Source: JBKCUI01 sp052161625
Lineage (GTDB): Bacteria > Planctomycetota > Planctomycetia > Pirellulales > Pirellulaceae
Assembly: GCA_052161625.1 (NCBI GenBank)
Contig: CP197412.1
Direction: 5' to 3' (one strand)
DNA: 64,000 nt
Positions 36,819-44,834 of this stretch are shown here, piece after piece (the stretch's first letter is position 1; every line of letters begins with the position of its first letter). The position numbers were made by a program, and so were the translations under genes. The notes beneath the pieces were generated by a model. The model was not told the origin of the DNA, searched no databases, and saw only the letters and a list, made by a program, of their open reading frames with translations.

Positions 36819-38345
36819 CTATTGCAAGTCGCGATCTCGTTTCCGCTTCTTAGGCGCTTTCGTTGGCTTGGACTCTCCCGGGTTGGAATCTGCTTGATTG
36901 GGTGTTGGCATCGGTGCCTTCACCTCGTTGCGCCAACGGATCAGTTTCTCGTGAAGCTCCTTGGCCTTCATCGGTTCCTGCTCGACTAGATTTTTCGATT
37001 CGCCGATGTCTTCGCGCAGGTTATAAAGTTCCAACCTGCCGTCCTCGAGAAACTCCATAAGCTTCCAATCCCCCTGGTGAATCAAACTGACAGGTGTTGT
37101 TCGCCATGTGTTTTCGCCCGCCCCCAAATACCCGGGGAAGTGCTGGTAAATCGCGTCCCGCTTCCATTCGCTCACGGGATCCTTCCAAAGCGAAGCCATG
37201 CTGGCGCCGTCGAGAACATGGTCTGGCTTGGGAGCCGCTGCGATCTCTAGAAGAGTCGGATAGACGTCGACATGAATGGTTGGCTGGTCGCATGCTGAAC
37301 CCGCCGGAACGACGCCCGGCCAACGAACGATGAATGGGTCGCGCGTCCCCCCTTCGTAAAGACTTCCTTTTCCGCTGCGAAGAGGAGTGTTGTCGGTTAT
37401 ATCTCCTCCCTTTTTGAGCCCCTCTCGGACATACCCGCCTACACCACCATTGTCACTCGTGAAAACCACCAACGTGTTTTCGGACAGCTTGAGTTCATCG
37501 AGCAACCTTGTGATGCGGCCCACGCTTTCATCGACCGAGGCAATCATCGCGGCATAAACCGGATCTCGATGCCCTCCGACTGCTGGCTTCGATCGAAACT
37601 TTGCAATCCACTCCTCTTTGGCTTGATAGGGTGAGTGAACCCCGAAATGGGGCAAGTACAAAAAGAAGGGCTGATCGCGATGGCGACGAATGAAGTCCTC
37701 GGCGCGATCCGTTAAAAAGTCTGCCAAATACGTGCCGGGTGGATAATCTGTTTTCGGATTGGTGTTGAAATCGAAGTGCTTTCCCGCACTGGTGATCGCT
37801 TCGTCAAAGCCCCGTTTAGCAGGATGATGCTCCCCTGATTCGCCAATATGCCATTTGCCAAATAGGGCGGTCTTGTACCCCGCTTTCCCAATCTGCTTCG
37901 CGATGATATCTCGATCGAGAGGTAGTTGCGTCACATTATCGACTGGCCGGAGAGGACGCTGCTGCCATGAAAAACGGTCGATCCCACCCACCGTATACAC
38001 CCCCGTCCGCGCACCATACTGACCGCTCATCAAAGCAGCGCGGGTAGGGGTGCAATTCTGGCACTGGTGGTAATTGGTCATTCGCATCCCTTGCGAAGCC
38101 AACCTATCTATATGAGGTGTCTCGTAGTACTTGCTTCCAAAGCATCCCAGGTCCGTGTACCCGAGATCGTCAGCCATGATGAAAACAATATTCGGTCGAC
38201 GTGGCGATTGCTCTACCTTGGATGCACCGTTTGGTTGCTCCTCACCATGAAGGCTCCTGAATGGAGTCTGAACAGCAACCAGTGTGAGTAGAAAAACGAA
38301 GGGTTGCACCCAACCCATTCGAAACCATCGCGTCATTCGGCTCAT
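36819..38345 (-). CDS. Secreted sulfatase (arylsulfatase A-like)
   Basis: Hydrolyses sulfate esters, here probably on algal or other sulfated polysaccharides outside the cytosol. It has 508 residues from ATG 38345, which has CCAAGG upstream; the longer TTG start at 38417 is unlikely. A signal sequence (VFLLTLVAVQTPFRSLHG) precedes the metal site NIVFIMADDLGYTDLGCFG. The formylglycine cysteine is Cys98 in CTPTRAALMSGQYGARTG, so the enzyme needs a formylglycine-generating enzyme. GKWHIGESGEHHP and TSDNGG complete the active site. The C-terminus is Lys/Arg-rich. It is followed at the 5' side by the DUF1579 and esterase genes on the same strand. Confidence 0.95.
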   Translation of the reverse strand: MSRMTRWFRMGWVQPFVFLLTLVAVQTPFRSLHGEEQPNGASKVEQSPRRPNIVFIMADDLGYTDLGCFGSKYYETPHIDRLASQGMRMTNYHQCQNCTPTRAALMSGQYGARTGVYTVGGIDRFSWQQRPLRPVDNVTQLPLDRDIIAKQIGKAGYKTALFGKWHIGESGEHHPAKRGFDEAITSAGKHFDFNTNPKTDYPPGTYLADFLTDRAEDFIRRHRDQPFFLYLPHFGVHSPYQAKEEWIAKFRSKPAVGGHRDPVYAAMIASVDESVGRITRLLDELKLSENTLVVFTSDNGGVGGYVREGLKKGGDITDNTPLRSGKGSLYEGGTRDPFIVRWPGVVPAGSACDQPTIHVDVYPTLLEIAAAPKPDHVLDGASMASLWKDPVSEWKRDAIYQHFPGYLGAGENTWRTTPVSLIHQGDWKLMEFLEDGRLELYNLREDIGESKNLVEQEPMKAKELHEKLIRWRNEVKAPMPTPNQADSNPGESKPTKAPKKRKRDRDLQ

Positions 38346-38418
38346 TTTTAGTACCTTGGGAGGAAATCGTGTCGAGCCTCCCAATGTACATGGATCCGCC
38401 AGTCTCTTGGAGGACAAC

Positions 38419-38979
38419 CTACTTTTTCTTCTTGGATGTCCCTGTCATAAAGGTGACCCACATGCCATCGCCTCCCAATATTTTGGAGGTAACGATTATC
38501 TCATCGTCCGAGCGAAACTCGTAGATATCATGGAACTTGGTCATGGTCTTTGGATCGCCAATGAAATTGGGGCCTTCCGCCTCCAACGTCAGTATCTTTC
38601 CGCTAGCATCGACAGTCCCTTCGTATTTCCACATGAAACTGTTCTCGGAATCAACCCAAGTTCCCACATACTTTTTTAGGTTCGGATCGTAACCGATGGT
38701 TTGAATTGCGTTCATGGGGGAGCCGAATGACTCCCCCTTCATCTCATTGACGATCCAGAATTCCCCAAGCGATTTGGAAACGATTGCTGCTGTGCATTTC
38801 ATCTCCTGCTGCTCCGGTCCCATCTTCGCTGTCGCTTGAGAATCCCACGTCCCAAGGAACTTGTGGAGCCACTTGTGCTCAGCTGTTGGCTTAGGCATCT
38901 CAGATGGTTCTTGGGCAATGATTTGACCGGCCAGACCAAGGGAAACCAACAAAAGCAGGGATGCGATCAACGACTTCAT
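38419..38979 (-). CDS. DUF1579 family secreted protein
   Basis: A 186-residue protein. A clean signal peptide (LIASLLLLVSLGLAGQIIAQ) leads into the DUF1579 core: HKWLHKFLGTWDSQATAKMG, GEFWIVNEMKGE, IGYDPNLKKYVGTWVDS and a Lys tail. Such domains form lipocalin-like barrels, but no function is established. The start ATG at 38979 has a strong AAGGAGAG site. It lies 73 bases ahead of the sulfatase start on the same strand and may share its transcript. Confidence 0.85.
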   Translation of the reverse strand: MKSLIASLLLLVSLGLAGQIIAQEPSEMPKPTAEHKWLHKFLGTWDSQATAKMGPEQQEMKCTAAIVSKSLGEFWIVNEMKGESFGSPMNAIQTIGYDPNLKKYVGTWVDSENSFMWKYEGTVDASGKILTLEAEGPNFIGDPKTMTKFHDIYEFRSDDEIIVTSKILGGDGMWVTFMTGTSKKKK

Positions 38980-39157
38980 GAGAACTCTCCTTCGCAGGGA
39001 ACGTGAAACGGGAACAAGCTCAATTCTACTGGCAGTCGAACGCCGATCTGCAAAATCGACACCATCGCGCCGATGATGATCTTTTTTTGCCGCTCGCTGG
39101 AACCATGGAAAACCGTTTCACGACGATGTCGGGAATCGCGACGTTGCCGGGAAGAGG

Positions 39158-40123
39158 TTATCGCTCCGACCGCAAATACTTGTCGAAGAATCCCAAGACC
39201 AAGGGTCGAAGATCCTTTTGCTTTGGCTGCAGATGGAACGTATGGGGAGCCCCTTCGATGATCTCGAGTTGATGTTCGATGCCCGCCTTGGCAAGCGCTT
39301 CGGCGAACCGCGTCGATTGCTCGACCGGCACGGTCTTGTCCGCCGTGCCATGCAAAATGAGAACGGGGGGATCCTTCGGATCGAGATAAGTGTGAACCGA
39401 AAACGCCTTGTACAACTCCGGTGCATCGGATCGTTTCGCTCTCAAGGCACTGACGTCTTCTCGATCGGTGACATCGACAGGACCATACAGATCGACGACA
39501 CATTTCACGCTGCATGGAAATTCACCATACGGCCCCGCTGGGTCCAGCCCGCACTCAGGACCGGTCGCTCCCAGCATCGCGGCCAAATGCCCACCCGCCG
39601 AACCGCCGATCACTCCGATGCGTTCCGGATCGATCCGATACTTGTCGGCATTGACTCGCAACCACCGAACAGCGGTCTTGCAATCGTGCAGGTTTTGAGG
39701 CCAGCAGGGTTTCTCGCTTTTCGGATCGTGTAGCATGTAATCGATGCTTAGACAGACATAGCCTTCCAATGCGCACGTCGTCCCGATATTGATTTCTCTG
39801 GCTGCATCCCGCTTGCCGCCGACCCAGCCACCGCCGTGAATGATCAAGATCGCAGGCCGACGAGCCGCCGCCCCACCTTTCTTTGAATCGCCAGTCTTCG
39901 GCTCCGGAGGAAGATAAAGATCCCCCTTTTCGATTCGATCGGGAGGCAGATAAGCGATCCCTTTCACGATTTGAACGTCGCTCGGAGAGGACGGTGTCGC
40001 ACTGGCCTGCTGGGGCTCGAGCCCAAAGGTCGGATCGAGATCGATCAGGCAGGAAATCGCTGAGAGGGCGATCCCGGAGAGGATCCGCAGGAAGGTGAGA
40101 TGTTTTTTCCCAGAACCTGTCAT
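39158..40123 (-). CDS. Secreted alpha/beta-hydrolase esterase (BD-FAE/acetylesterase-like)
   Basis: A 321-residue esterase with an N-terminal signal (LRILSGIALSAISCL). The oxyanion loop is LIIHGGGWVGGKRD near 94-107. The nucleophile is Ser175 in GGSAGGHLAAM, the acid lies in HGTADKTVPVEQS near 259, and the catalytic histidine is in APHTFHLQ near 294. This is the carbohydrate/acetyl-esterase branch seen beside sulfatases in planctomycetes, so deacylation of polysaccharide is a reasonable guess. Its ATG overlaps the stop of the TlpA-like gene by 4 bases, showing a common transcript. Confidence 0.9.
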   Translation of the reverse strand: MTGSGKKHLTFLRILSGIALSAISCLIDLDPTFGLEPQQASATPSSPSDVQIVKGIAYLPPDRIEKGDLYLPPEPKTGDSKKGGAAARRPAILIIHGGGWVGGKRDAAREINIGTTCALEGYVCLSIDYMLHDPKSEKPCWPQNLHDCKTAVRWLRVNADKYRIDPERIGVIGGSAGGHLAAMLGATGPECGLDPAGPYGEFPCSVKCVVDLYGPVDVTDREDVSALRAKRSDAPELYKAFSVHTYLDPKDPPVLILHGTADKTVPVEQSTRFAEALAKAGIEHQLEIIEGAPHTFHLQPKQKDLRPLVLGFFDKYLRSER

Positions 40124-41844
40124 GGTGCACCTACTAGTTCGGCGACCTTCGCGTCCAAGGCTCGGCCGCGGGTATGAATCGCCGCTACCTTGCCATCCTT
40201 GCCGAGGATCGCGATGAAGGGGATGGCGTTGATTCCAAGCCGCGCAACGGCTTCAGTCTCAAAGGCCTTCTTCTCGGGACTGCCGGAGACGTAGGTTTTC
40301 CAGGGGAGCTTTTCCGTGCTTAGAAAGGCATCGAGACGAGTGCGATCTTCATCCACATTGATTCCCACTACCTCAACTCCTTGCTCTTTGCGTGTCTCGA
40401 GCATCTTCCTCATGTTTGGAATTTCCTCGAGACATGGCCCGCACCAAGTCGCCCAAAAGTCAATCACAACAACCTTCCCTTTGTAATCCTCCATTTGAAA
40501 CGGTTTCCCCTCCGTGTCGACCAACCCGGATAGATCCAGTTCCGTCCCCAGTGCATTGACTCGTTTCCAGAAATTCTCACAAGTCGCTTTGAGCTCCTTG
40601 ATGTTCTCCGACGGGGGGAGGGAATCCAATTGCGACTCGACCGTCTTGATCAGCACCTTGGCCGCATCGATCCTTCCCGAGTATTCCACGTTGGTGGACT
40701 GGGAGGCGATGAAGAACGATGTCCATTGGGAAGGAAGATCCTTCAGAACTTGCTGCACCTTCGCTTCGATTTCCTCCGGCTTCATGGCCGTTTCGGATCC
40801 AGGCTCGAGCGATTGCATCAACGCCTCCAAGCTGGGGGTGCGCTGGGCAAGGAGTTTCCAGGACGTCATCGAAAGGCTTGTATCCTTACTGTCGCGGAAC
40901 TTGGCTTCCACTTTTTGAGCCAGCTCCAACTGAGGCTTTTCCGTTTTCGCCTCGAGGGCCTCGATTGCACCGGTGATGCTCGACAAAGTTGGCGCCCCCA
41001 ACGTTTTGGCCTCAAGCGACTTTTCGATCGTCGCGATCACCGCCTCGGGAGTCGTGGTTCCCTTTTCAAGATCGCCGATGGACAAAGCCAACAGCAGTGC
41101 AGCCGCTTGTTCGGCGATTTGAGGCAGCTCGCTCGACGTCAGCGTGCCGGCGAAGTCTCGAAGATCATCGGAGGATAGAATGTCTCCCATACTGGTCATC
41201 TGCGCGAGAGCTTCGAGCTTCGACAGAGCCGCAAGAGACTTTTGTTCGTCGTCGGCAGCGATCTTCGCCAAAGCATCGGCCGCCTTGACTTTGTCCCGCC
41301 CCAGTTCCATTCCTCGCTTGAGCGCTTCATCGCTCGGCAGAGTCTGGCGATTGGCTTCTGCTAACAATTCCCGCATGGAGCGGGAATTTTTCGCAATGTA
41401 GGATTTCAGCGTCTCGGCATCGGTGAGGCTTTCCGGCAGCTTGAGAGTCATAAACTCGCGAGCCGCGATCTTGGGATCCATCTTGCCCAGTTCGAATTCC
41501 GGTGGGGTTGGCGCTGCAGGAATGGCCGGGTCTTTCGATCCCGTGGCGGGATCCGACGATGCCACTGCGGGAGGCGCTGGTGCAGCTGTGTTGGTCGCGC
41601 TCGCGCCAGCCGCCACTTGGGTATCCTTTGCCGGTGCTCCATCTGCCGCCTTGGCAGATGCGACTCCACCTTTTTTGTCGGCGGGAATGTAACCGCTGGT
41701 TTCTGCGGATATCTCTTCCTTCTTCTCCGGACCGCAACCGAACGAAGTCAACGAGGCTAGCGTGATCGCAATCCAAACACGGGCGGTTTTTCGGGAGATT
41801 CGGGAACTTGGCACAGTATTCCTACCTTCTACAAAATTTCTCAT
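40120..41844 (-). CDS. Large lipoprotein with C-terminal TlpA/ResA-like thioredoxin domain
   Basis: A 574-residue protein from ATG 41844; the open frame to 42114 upstream is not credible coding. A signal with a lipoprotein-like cysteine (SLTSFGCG, Cys37) is followed by an Ala/Pro/Lys-rich linker and a helical middle of about 330 residues with no recognised domain. The last 140 residues form a TlpA-type thioredoxin fold (KVVVIDFWATWCGPCLEEIP, active site near residue 465), typical of periplasmic thiol reductants for cytochrome maturation or protein repair. The fusion to a long helical region is characteristic of planctomycete versions. It is first in an operon with the esterase gene. Confidence 0.88.
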   Translation of the reverse strand: MRNFVEGRNTVPSSRISRKTARVWIAITLASLTSFGCGPEKKEEISAETSGYIPADKKGGVASAKAADGAPAKDTQVAAGASATNTAAPAPPAVASSDPATGSKDPAIPAAPTPPEFELGKMDPKIAAREFMTLKLPESLTDAETLKSYIAKNSRSMRELLAEANRQTLPSDEALKRGMELGRDKVKAADALAKIAADDEQKSLAALSKLEALAQMTSMGDILSSDDLRDFAGTLTSSELPQIAEQAAALLLALSIGDLEKGTTTPEAVIATIEKSLEAKTLGAPTLSSITGAIEALEAKTEKPQLELAQKVEAKFRDSKDTSLSMTSWKLLAQRTPSLEALMQSLEPGSETAMKPEEIEAKVQQVLKDLPSQWTSFFIASQSTNVEYSGRIDAAKVLIKTVESQLDSLPPSENIKELKATCENFWKRVNALGTELDLSGLVDTEGKPFQMEDYKGKVVVIDFWATWCGPCLEEIPNMRKMLETRKEQGVEVVGINVDEDRTRLDAFLSTEKLPWKTYVSGSPEKKAFETEAVARLGINAIPFIAILGKDGKVAAIHTRGRALDAKVAELVGAP

Positions 41845-41955
41845 AACGATGCGCCCAGCAATGTCCCTTCGAGGGCCTATTGCGCACGCCTTGAGCTTGA
41901 CCGATATCCAACCAGATGGCAAGGCCGCCCATGAACCAAACTGAGACGACTCGCG

Positions 41956-41983
41956 ATCCCACTTCCCTCGGCAGAAGTGGGAT
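41956..41983 (+). other. 9-bp perfect hairpin with T-run in a divergent gap
   Basis: ATCCCACTT (41956-41964) pairs with AAGTGGGAT (41975-41983) around a 10-base loop, followed by a run of T ending at 41986. It looks like a Rho-independent terminator on the plus strand, yet no plus-strand gene ends before it. The 319-base gap between the divergent TlpA-like (41844) and metallopeptidase (42164) genes holds nothing else I can support. Confidence 0.45.
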
Positions 41984-42163
41984 TTTCCACTAAAACCTCC
42001 AATGGATAAGCCAATTCTGACCCCATCCAACGGGTTGGGTTGGATTCCTGCTAGGATGCGATGTAGATTCCGATCGGATGGCACAGCAAGTGCTCGATGG
42101 GGATCGGCGAACACAATCTGCCATAACGATTTCGAAATCTCTCCACGTTCAGGGAACTGATAG

Positions 42164-42877
42164 ATGCTGACTTACTTCCTGTTTCTTGTTCCTCCCATGC
42201 TGTTGGCGCTGCTGGCACAGTGGATGGTTCAATCCCGCTATCGCGCGATGAGTCAAGTTCCGGCTCGGCTTTCAGGTGCAGAGGCGGCTCGACGGATCCT
42301 CGATGCCAATGGTCTTTACGATGTTCCCATTGAGCAAAGCCATGGTCACCTATCGGATCACTATGACCCGAGCGCCAAAGTGGTTCGGCTGAGTCCTGAG
42401 GTTTACCAGGGACACTCCATGGCATCTGTAGGGATCGCGGCCCACGAAGTTGGTCATGCCATTCAAGACGCTAAGAGCTACGCGCCACTCGTTATCCGGA
42501 ACTTGGCTGTCCCTATCGCAGGATTCGGCAGCTCGATTGCTAGCATTTTGATGATGGCTGCATTCGGATTGCTGATGGCAGGGCTGTCGAAACTGGCCCT
42601 TCCTTTCATGCTTATTGCTATCGTCGGGTTTTCGGCGGTCGTGGTTTTCCAAGTCGTTAACTTGCCGGTGGAATTCAATGCCAGCACGCGTGCGAAAAAC
42701 GAGCTTGTCGGATTGGGCCTGATCGGCCCTAGCGAGCTCCCTTACGTGAGCAAGGTGTTGAATGCAGCAGCTCTGACCTACGTGGCGGCGACGCTTCAAT
42801 CGGTCGCGCAAGTCGCTTACTATGTCCTGCAATTCCTGCTGATCAGCGGTGCTGGCCAATCGAACCGGGATTCCTAA
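42164..42877 (+). CDS. Membrane zinc metallopeptidase (YugP-like, Zn_peptidase_2)
   Basis: A 237-residue membrane protein. Helix LTYFLFLVPPMLLALLAQW starts the chain. The conserved YRAMSQVPARLSGAEAARRIL block, DHYDPSAKVVRLSP and the zinc motif AAHEVGHAIQDA (HExxH near residue 94) mark the YugP/PF04298 family. Two or three further membrane helices follow (LPFMLIAIVGFSAVVVFQVV), then VEFNASTRAKNEL, which carries the downstream acidic ligand. The substrate is unknown. It precedes cysS by about 83 bases on the same strand. Confidence 0.92.
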   Translation: MLTYFLFLVPPMLLALLAQWMVQSRYRAMSQVPARLSGAEAARRILDANGLYDVPIEQSHGHLSDHYDPSAKVVRLSPEVYQGHSMASVGIAAHEVGHAIQDAKSYAPLVIRNLAVPIAGFGSSIASILMMAAFGLLMAGLSKLALPFMLIAIVGFSAVVVFQVVNLPVEFNASTRAKNELVGLGLIGPSELPYVSKVLNAAALTYVAATLQSVAQVAYYVLQFLLISGAGQSNRDS

Positions 42878-42890
42878 GCGTTCGATATTG

Positions 42891-42912
42891 CCTCCAATAG
42901 GGAGGTCTTTGT
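42891..42912 (+). terminator. Weak terminator-like hairpin after the metallopeptidase gene
   Basis: CCTCC (42891-42895) pairs with GGAGG (42901-42905) across AATAG and is followed by TCTTTGTT. It lies 14 bases past the metallopeptidase stop and just before the cysS inverted repeat. The stem is only five base pairs, so termination would be weak. Confidence 0.35.
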
Positions 42913-42916
42913 TAGA

Positions 42917-42960
42917 ATCCGTGCTCTGCACTTGAACCTAGAAACAACTAGAGCACGGAT
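42917..42960 (+). promoter_or_regulatory. Perfect 11-bp inverted repeat abutting the cysS start codon
   Basis: ATCCGTGCTCT (42917-42927) and AGAGCACGGAT (42950-42960) are exact complements separated by 22 bases. The right arm ends on the base before the cysS ATG at 42961. As RNA this is an 11-bp stem that would occupy the ribosome-binding region. As DNA it could be an operator, since a -10-like TTAGAAT overlaps the left arm's start. No Shine-Dalgarno sequence is otherwise visible between the arms. Confidence 0.6.
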
Positions 42961-44532
42961 ATGACTTCATCGATTCGCATCTACAACACCCTCACCAAGA
43001 CCAAAGAACCCCTGCAGACCGTGGAACCCGGCAAAGTGGGGATGTATCTGTGCGGCCCCACGGTTTACGCGGAGGCGCACATCGGACATATGGTGGGGCC
43101 GGTCATCTTCGACACGATCAAACGCTATTTGGTCTACTCTGGATTCGACGTGACCTGGGTGGTGAACATCACCGATGTAGACGACAAGCTGATCAACAAG
43201 TCGCGTGAGAAGGGGATTTCCATGTTCCAGCTCGCGACGCAAATGACGGCCGATTATTTATCGAATTTGCAATCTCTCGGCGTCGATCAGATCGACCATA
43301 TGCCGCGCGCGACCGAGAACATCGACGAGATCATCCGCTTTATCGAGGAGCTGATTGAAAAAGGTTTCGCTTATGAAAGCCAAGGGGACGTCTACTTTGA
43401 CGTTCTCAAGGACCACGAATATGGCCGGCTGAGCAATCGCACAGCCGATGCCCAACAAGGTGAAGGGGGCGAAACGGCTTCGCGGAAACGATCGCCAGGT
43501 GACTTTGCCCTTTGGAAATCCTCCAAGCCAGGAGAGCCGAGTTGGTCTAGTCCTTGGGGGGACGGTCGCCCCGGATGGCACATCGAATGCTCCGCGATGA
43601 GCCGGCGAATCCTCGGAAAAACATTCGATATCCACGGTGGCGGCCTCGATCTTGTTTTTCCGCATCATGAAAACGAACTGGCCCAGAGCCGTTGCTGCCA
43701 TGGCCAGCCGATGGTTCGCTATTGGCTCCATAACGGTTTGATGCGAGCCGACGCAGAAAAAGGCAAGGTGGGAGGGAAAAGCGATCGCGAATCGGAGGTC
43801 CCTTCCGCAGAAGAAGCAACCGCCGGAAAAATCTCCCGTTCCAAAGGGGCTGGTGGGCTCGCGACTTTGATCGAACGACACACCGGAGAACGCATTCGAT
43901 TCTTCCTCCTCCGATCCCACTACCGATCCACCACCGTATTCGGCGACACGCCGCTGGAGGAGGCCGGTGCATCGCTGGAAACATTCTATCGTCTAATTCA
44001 GCGATACCAGAAAATCACGGGCTCCGACTTCTACGACACGTCCTCGATGCCAATTCGAAAGCGTCGATCGGATTTTGTTCCACCACAACAGGCTCATTCC
44101 CTGGTGCAGGAGTTGGTTCAGCTGCGCGAGTCGTTCTTGACGAAGATGGACGACGACTTCAACACCGGCGGCGCAATGGGCGATCTGTTTGAGATCGTTC
44201 GCGTGCTCAATCGATTGATCGATAGCGAGCAGTTGGAGGATCCCGCCAAGCGAACGGAGAGTCTCGTCGCATCCCTGCAGACAGGGTTGAGCATCCTCAA
44301 GGAACTGGGATGGATCCTTGGGATCTTCCTCAAGCCGCCGAAGCAAACGAGCGGGAGCGACAACACCGCGAAATTGTTAGAGGGCGTCATGCAGCTTGTC
44401 ATCCAACTCCGGGCCGACGCGCGGGCTAAGAGGGACTTCGCCACCTCCGATGCCGTTCGTGATGGTCTAAACAAACTCGGAATCAGTATGCAGGACGGCA
44501 AAAACGGCACAACATGGGAAGCTGCATCCTAA
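42961..44532 (+). CDS. cysS: Cysteinyl-tRNA synthetase, with variant KMSKS loop
   Basis: Charges tRNA(Cys) in the cytosol. It has 523 residues against about 460 in most bacteria. CGPTVYAEAHIGHM holds the first zinc cysteine and the HIGH-type motif (HIGH itself). HIECSAMSRRILG and DIHGGGLDLVFPHHENELAQ supply the other zinc ligands and core. The KMSKS position near residue 290 reads KISRSKGAGG, with Arg in place of the second Lys. It is preceded by a charged insertion of about 22 residues (from KGKVGGKSDRES onward). The rest (RFFLLRSHYRS, MDDDFNTGGAMGDLF) is canonical. An 11-bp inverted repeat abuts the ATG. Confidence 0.95.
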   Translation: MTSSIRIYNTLTKTKEPLQTVEPGKVGMYLCGPTVYAEAHIGHMVGPVIFDTIKRYLVYSGFDVTWVVNITDVDDKLINKSREKGISMFQLATQMTADYLSNLQSLGVDQIDHMPRATENIDEIIRFIEELIEKGFAYESQGDVYFDVLKDHEYGRLSNRTADAQQGEGGETASRKRSPGDFALWKSSKPGEPSWSSPWGDGRPGWHIECSAMSRRILGKTFDIHGGGLDLVFPHHENELAQSRCCHGQPMVRYWLHNGLMRADAEKGKVGGKSDRESEVPSAEEATAGKISRSKGAGGLATLIERHTGERIRFFLLRSHYRSTTVFGDTPLEEAGASLETFYRLIQRYQKITGSDFYDTSSMPIRKRRSDFVPPQQAHSLVQELVQLRESFLTKMDDDFNTGGAMGDLFEIVRVLNRLIDSEQLEDPAKRTESLVASLQTGLSILKELGWILGIFLKPPKQTSGSDNTAKLLEGVMQLVIQLRADARAKRDFATSDAVRDGLNKLGISMQDGKNGTTWEAAS

Positions 44533-44551
44533 GCGACGACAATCGCGCGCT

Positions 44552-44597
44552 CGGCTGACTTGTCGACACTTTGTTTAGCAGTCAGCCGCAGGCGTAC
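44552..44597 (+). repeat. Dispersed repeat, copy A
   Basis: This stretch, starting CGGCTGACTTGTCGACA and ending CCGCAGGCGTAC, matches 50725-50769 at about 36 of 46 positions with one gap. It begins 20 bases after the cysS stop and is followed by a GTCTGC/GCAGAC hairpin (44605-44620) that has no T-run. It carries no reading frame. The 302-base gap from cysS to the next gene holds only this repeat and a four-helix-bundle remnant. Confidence 0.7.
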
Positions 44598-44666
44598 TCC
44601 GCCCGTCTGCCGCCGCAGACGCGATGCCCATAAGAAACCAATCGAAAGTACCCACCTCGCGACGAT

Positions 44667-44750
44667 TCACTCTTCCTCAGCATCGCGGACCTCGATCGCA
44701 AGTCGGTAGAGGTCGAGTCTTGCGTGGTTGACGACCGACTCGTGACTCAA
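44667..44750 (-). pseudogene. Remnant of a four-helix-bundle protein gene (5' end)
   Basis: Read from a TTG at 44750, the minus strand gives 27 residues and a stop. They contain NHARLDLYRLAIE, the conserved start of the short four-helix-bundle (S23/IVS-type) proteins. The frame then stops at TGA (44667-44669), so about three quarters of the usual 120 residues are missing. A degenerate hexamer-like stretch (GAGTAC, GAGCAG, GAGTTC...) lies directly upstream at about 44760-44790. The 23 bases around its start match the 50.6 kb remnant at 22 positions. Confidence 0.6.
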
Positions 44751-44834
44751 GTTCCTTTCGAGTACGAGCAGGAGTTCGCGCTCGAGTGGCGTTTCAGCGT
44801 GCGGGATGGAGAGTCAAAATCCAAGGCGACATTC

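Noticed and set aside
38976..39515. 179-codon minus-strand open frame overlapping the esterase gene
   Set aside because: It lies in another frame of the esterase, whose nucleophile, acid and histidine motifs are clear; the alternative is Arg/Ser-rich noise.
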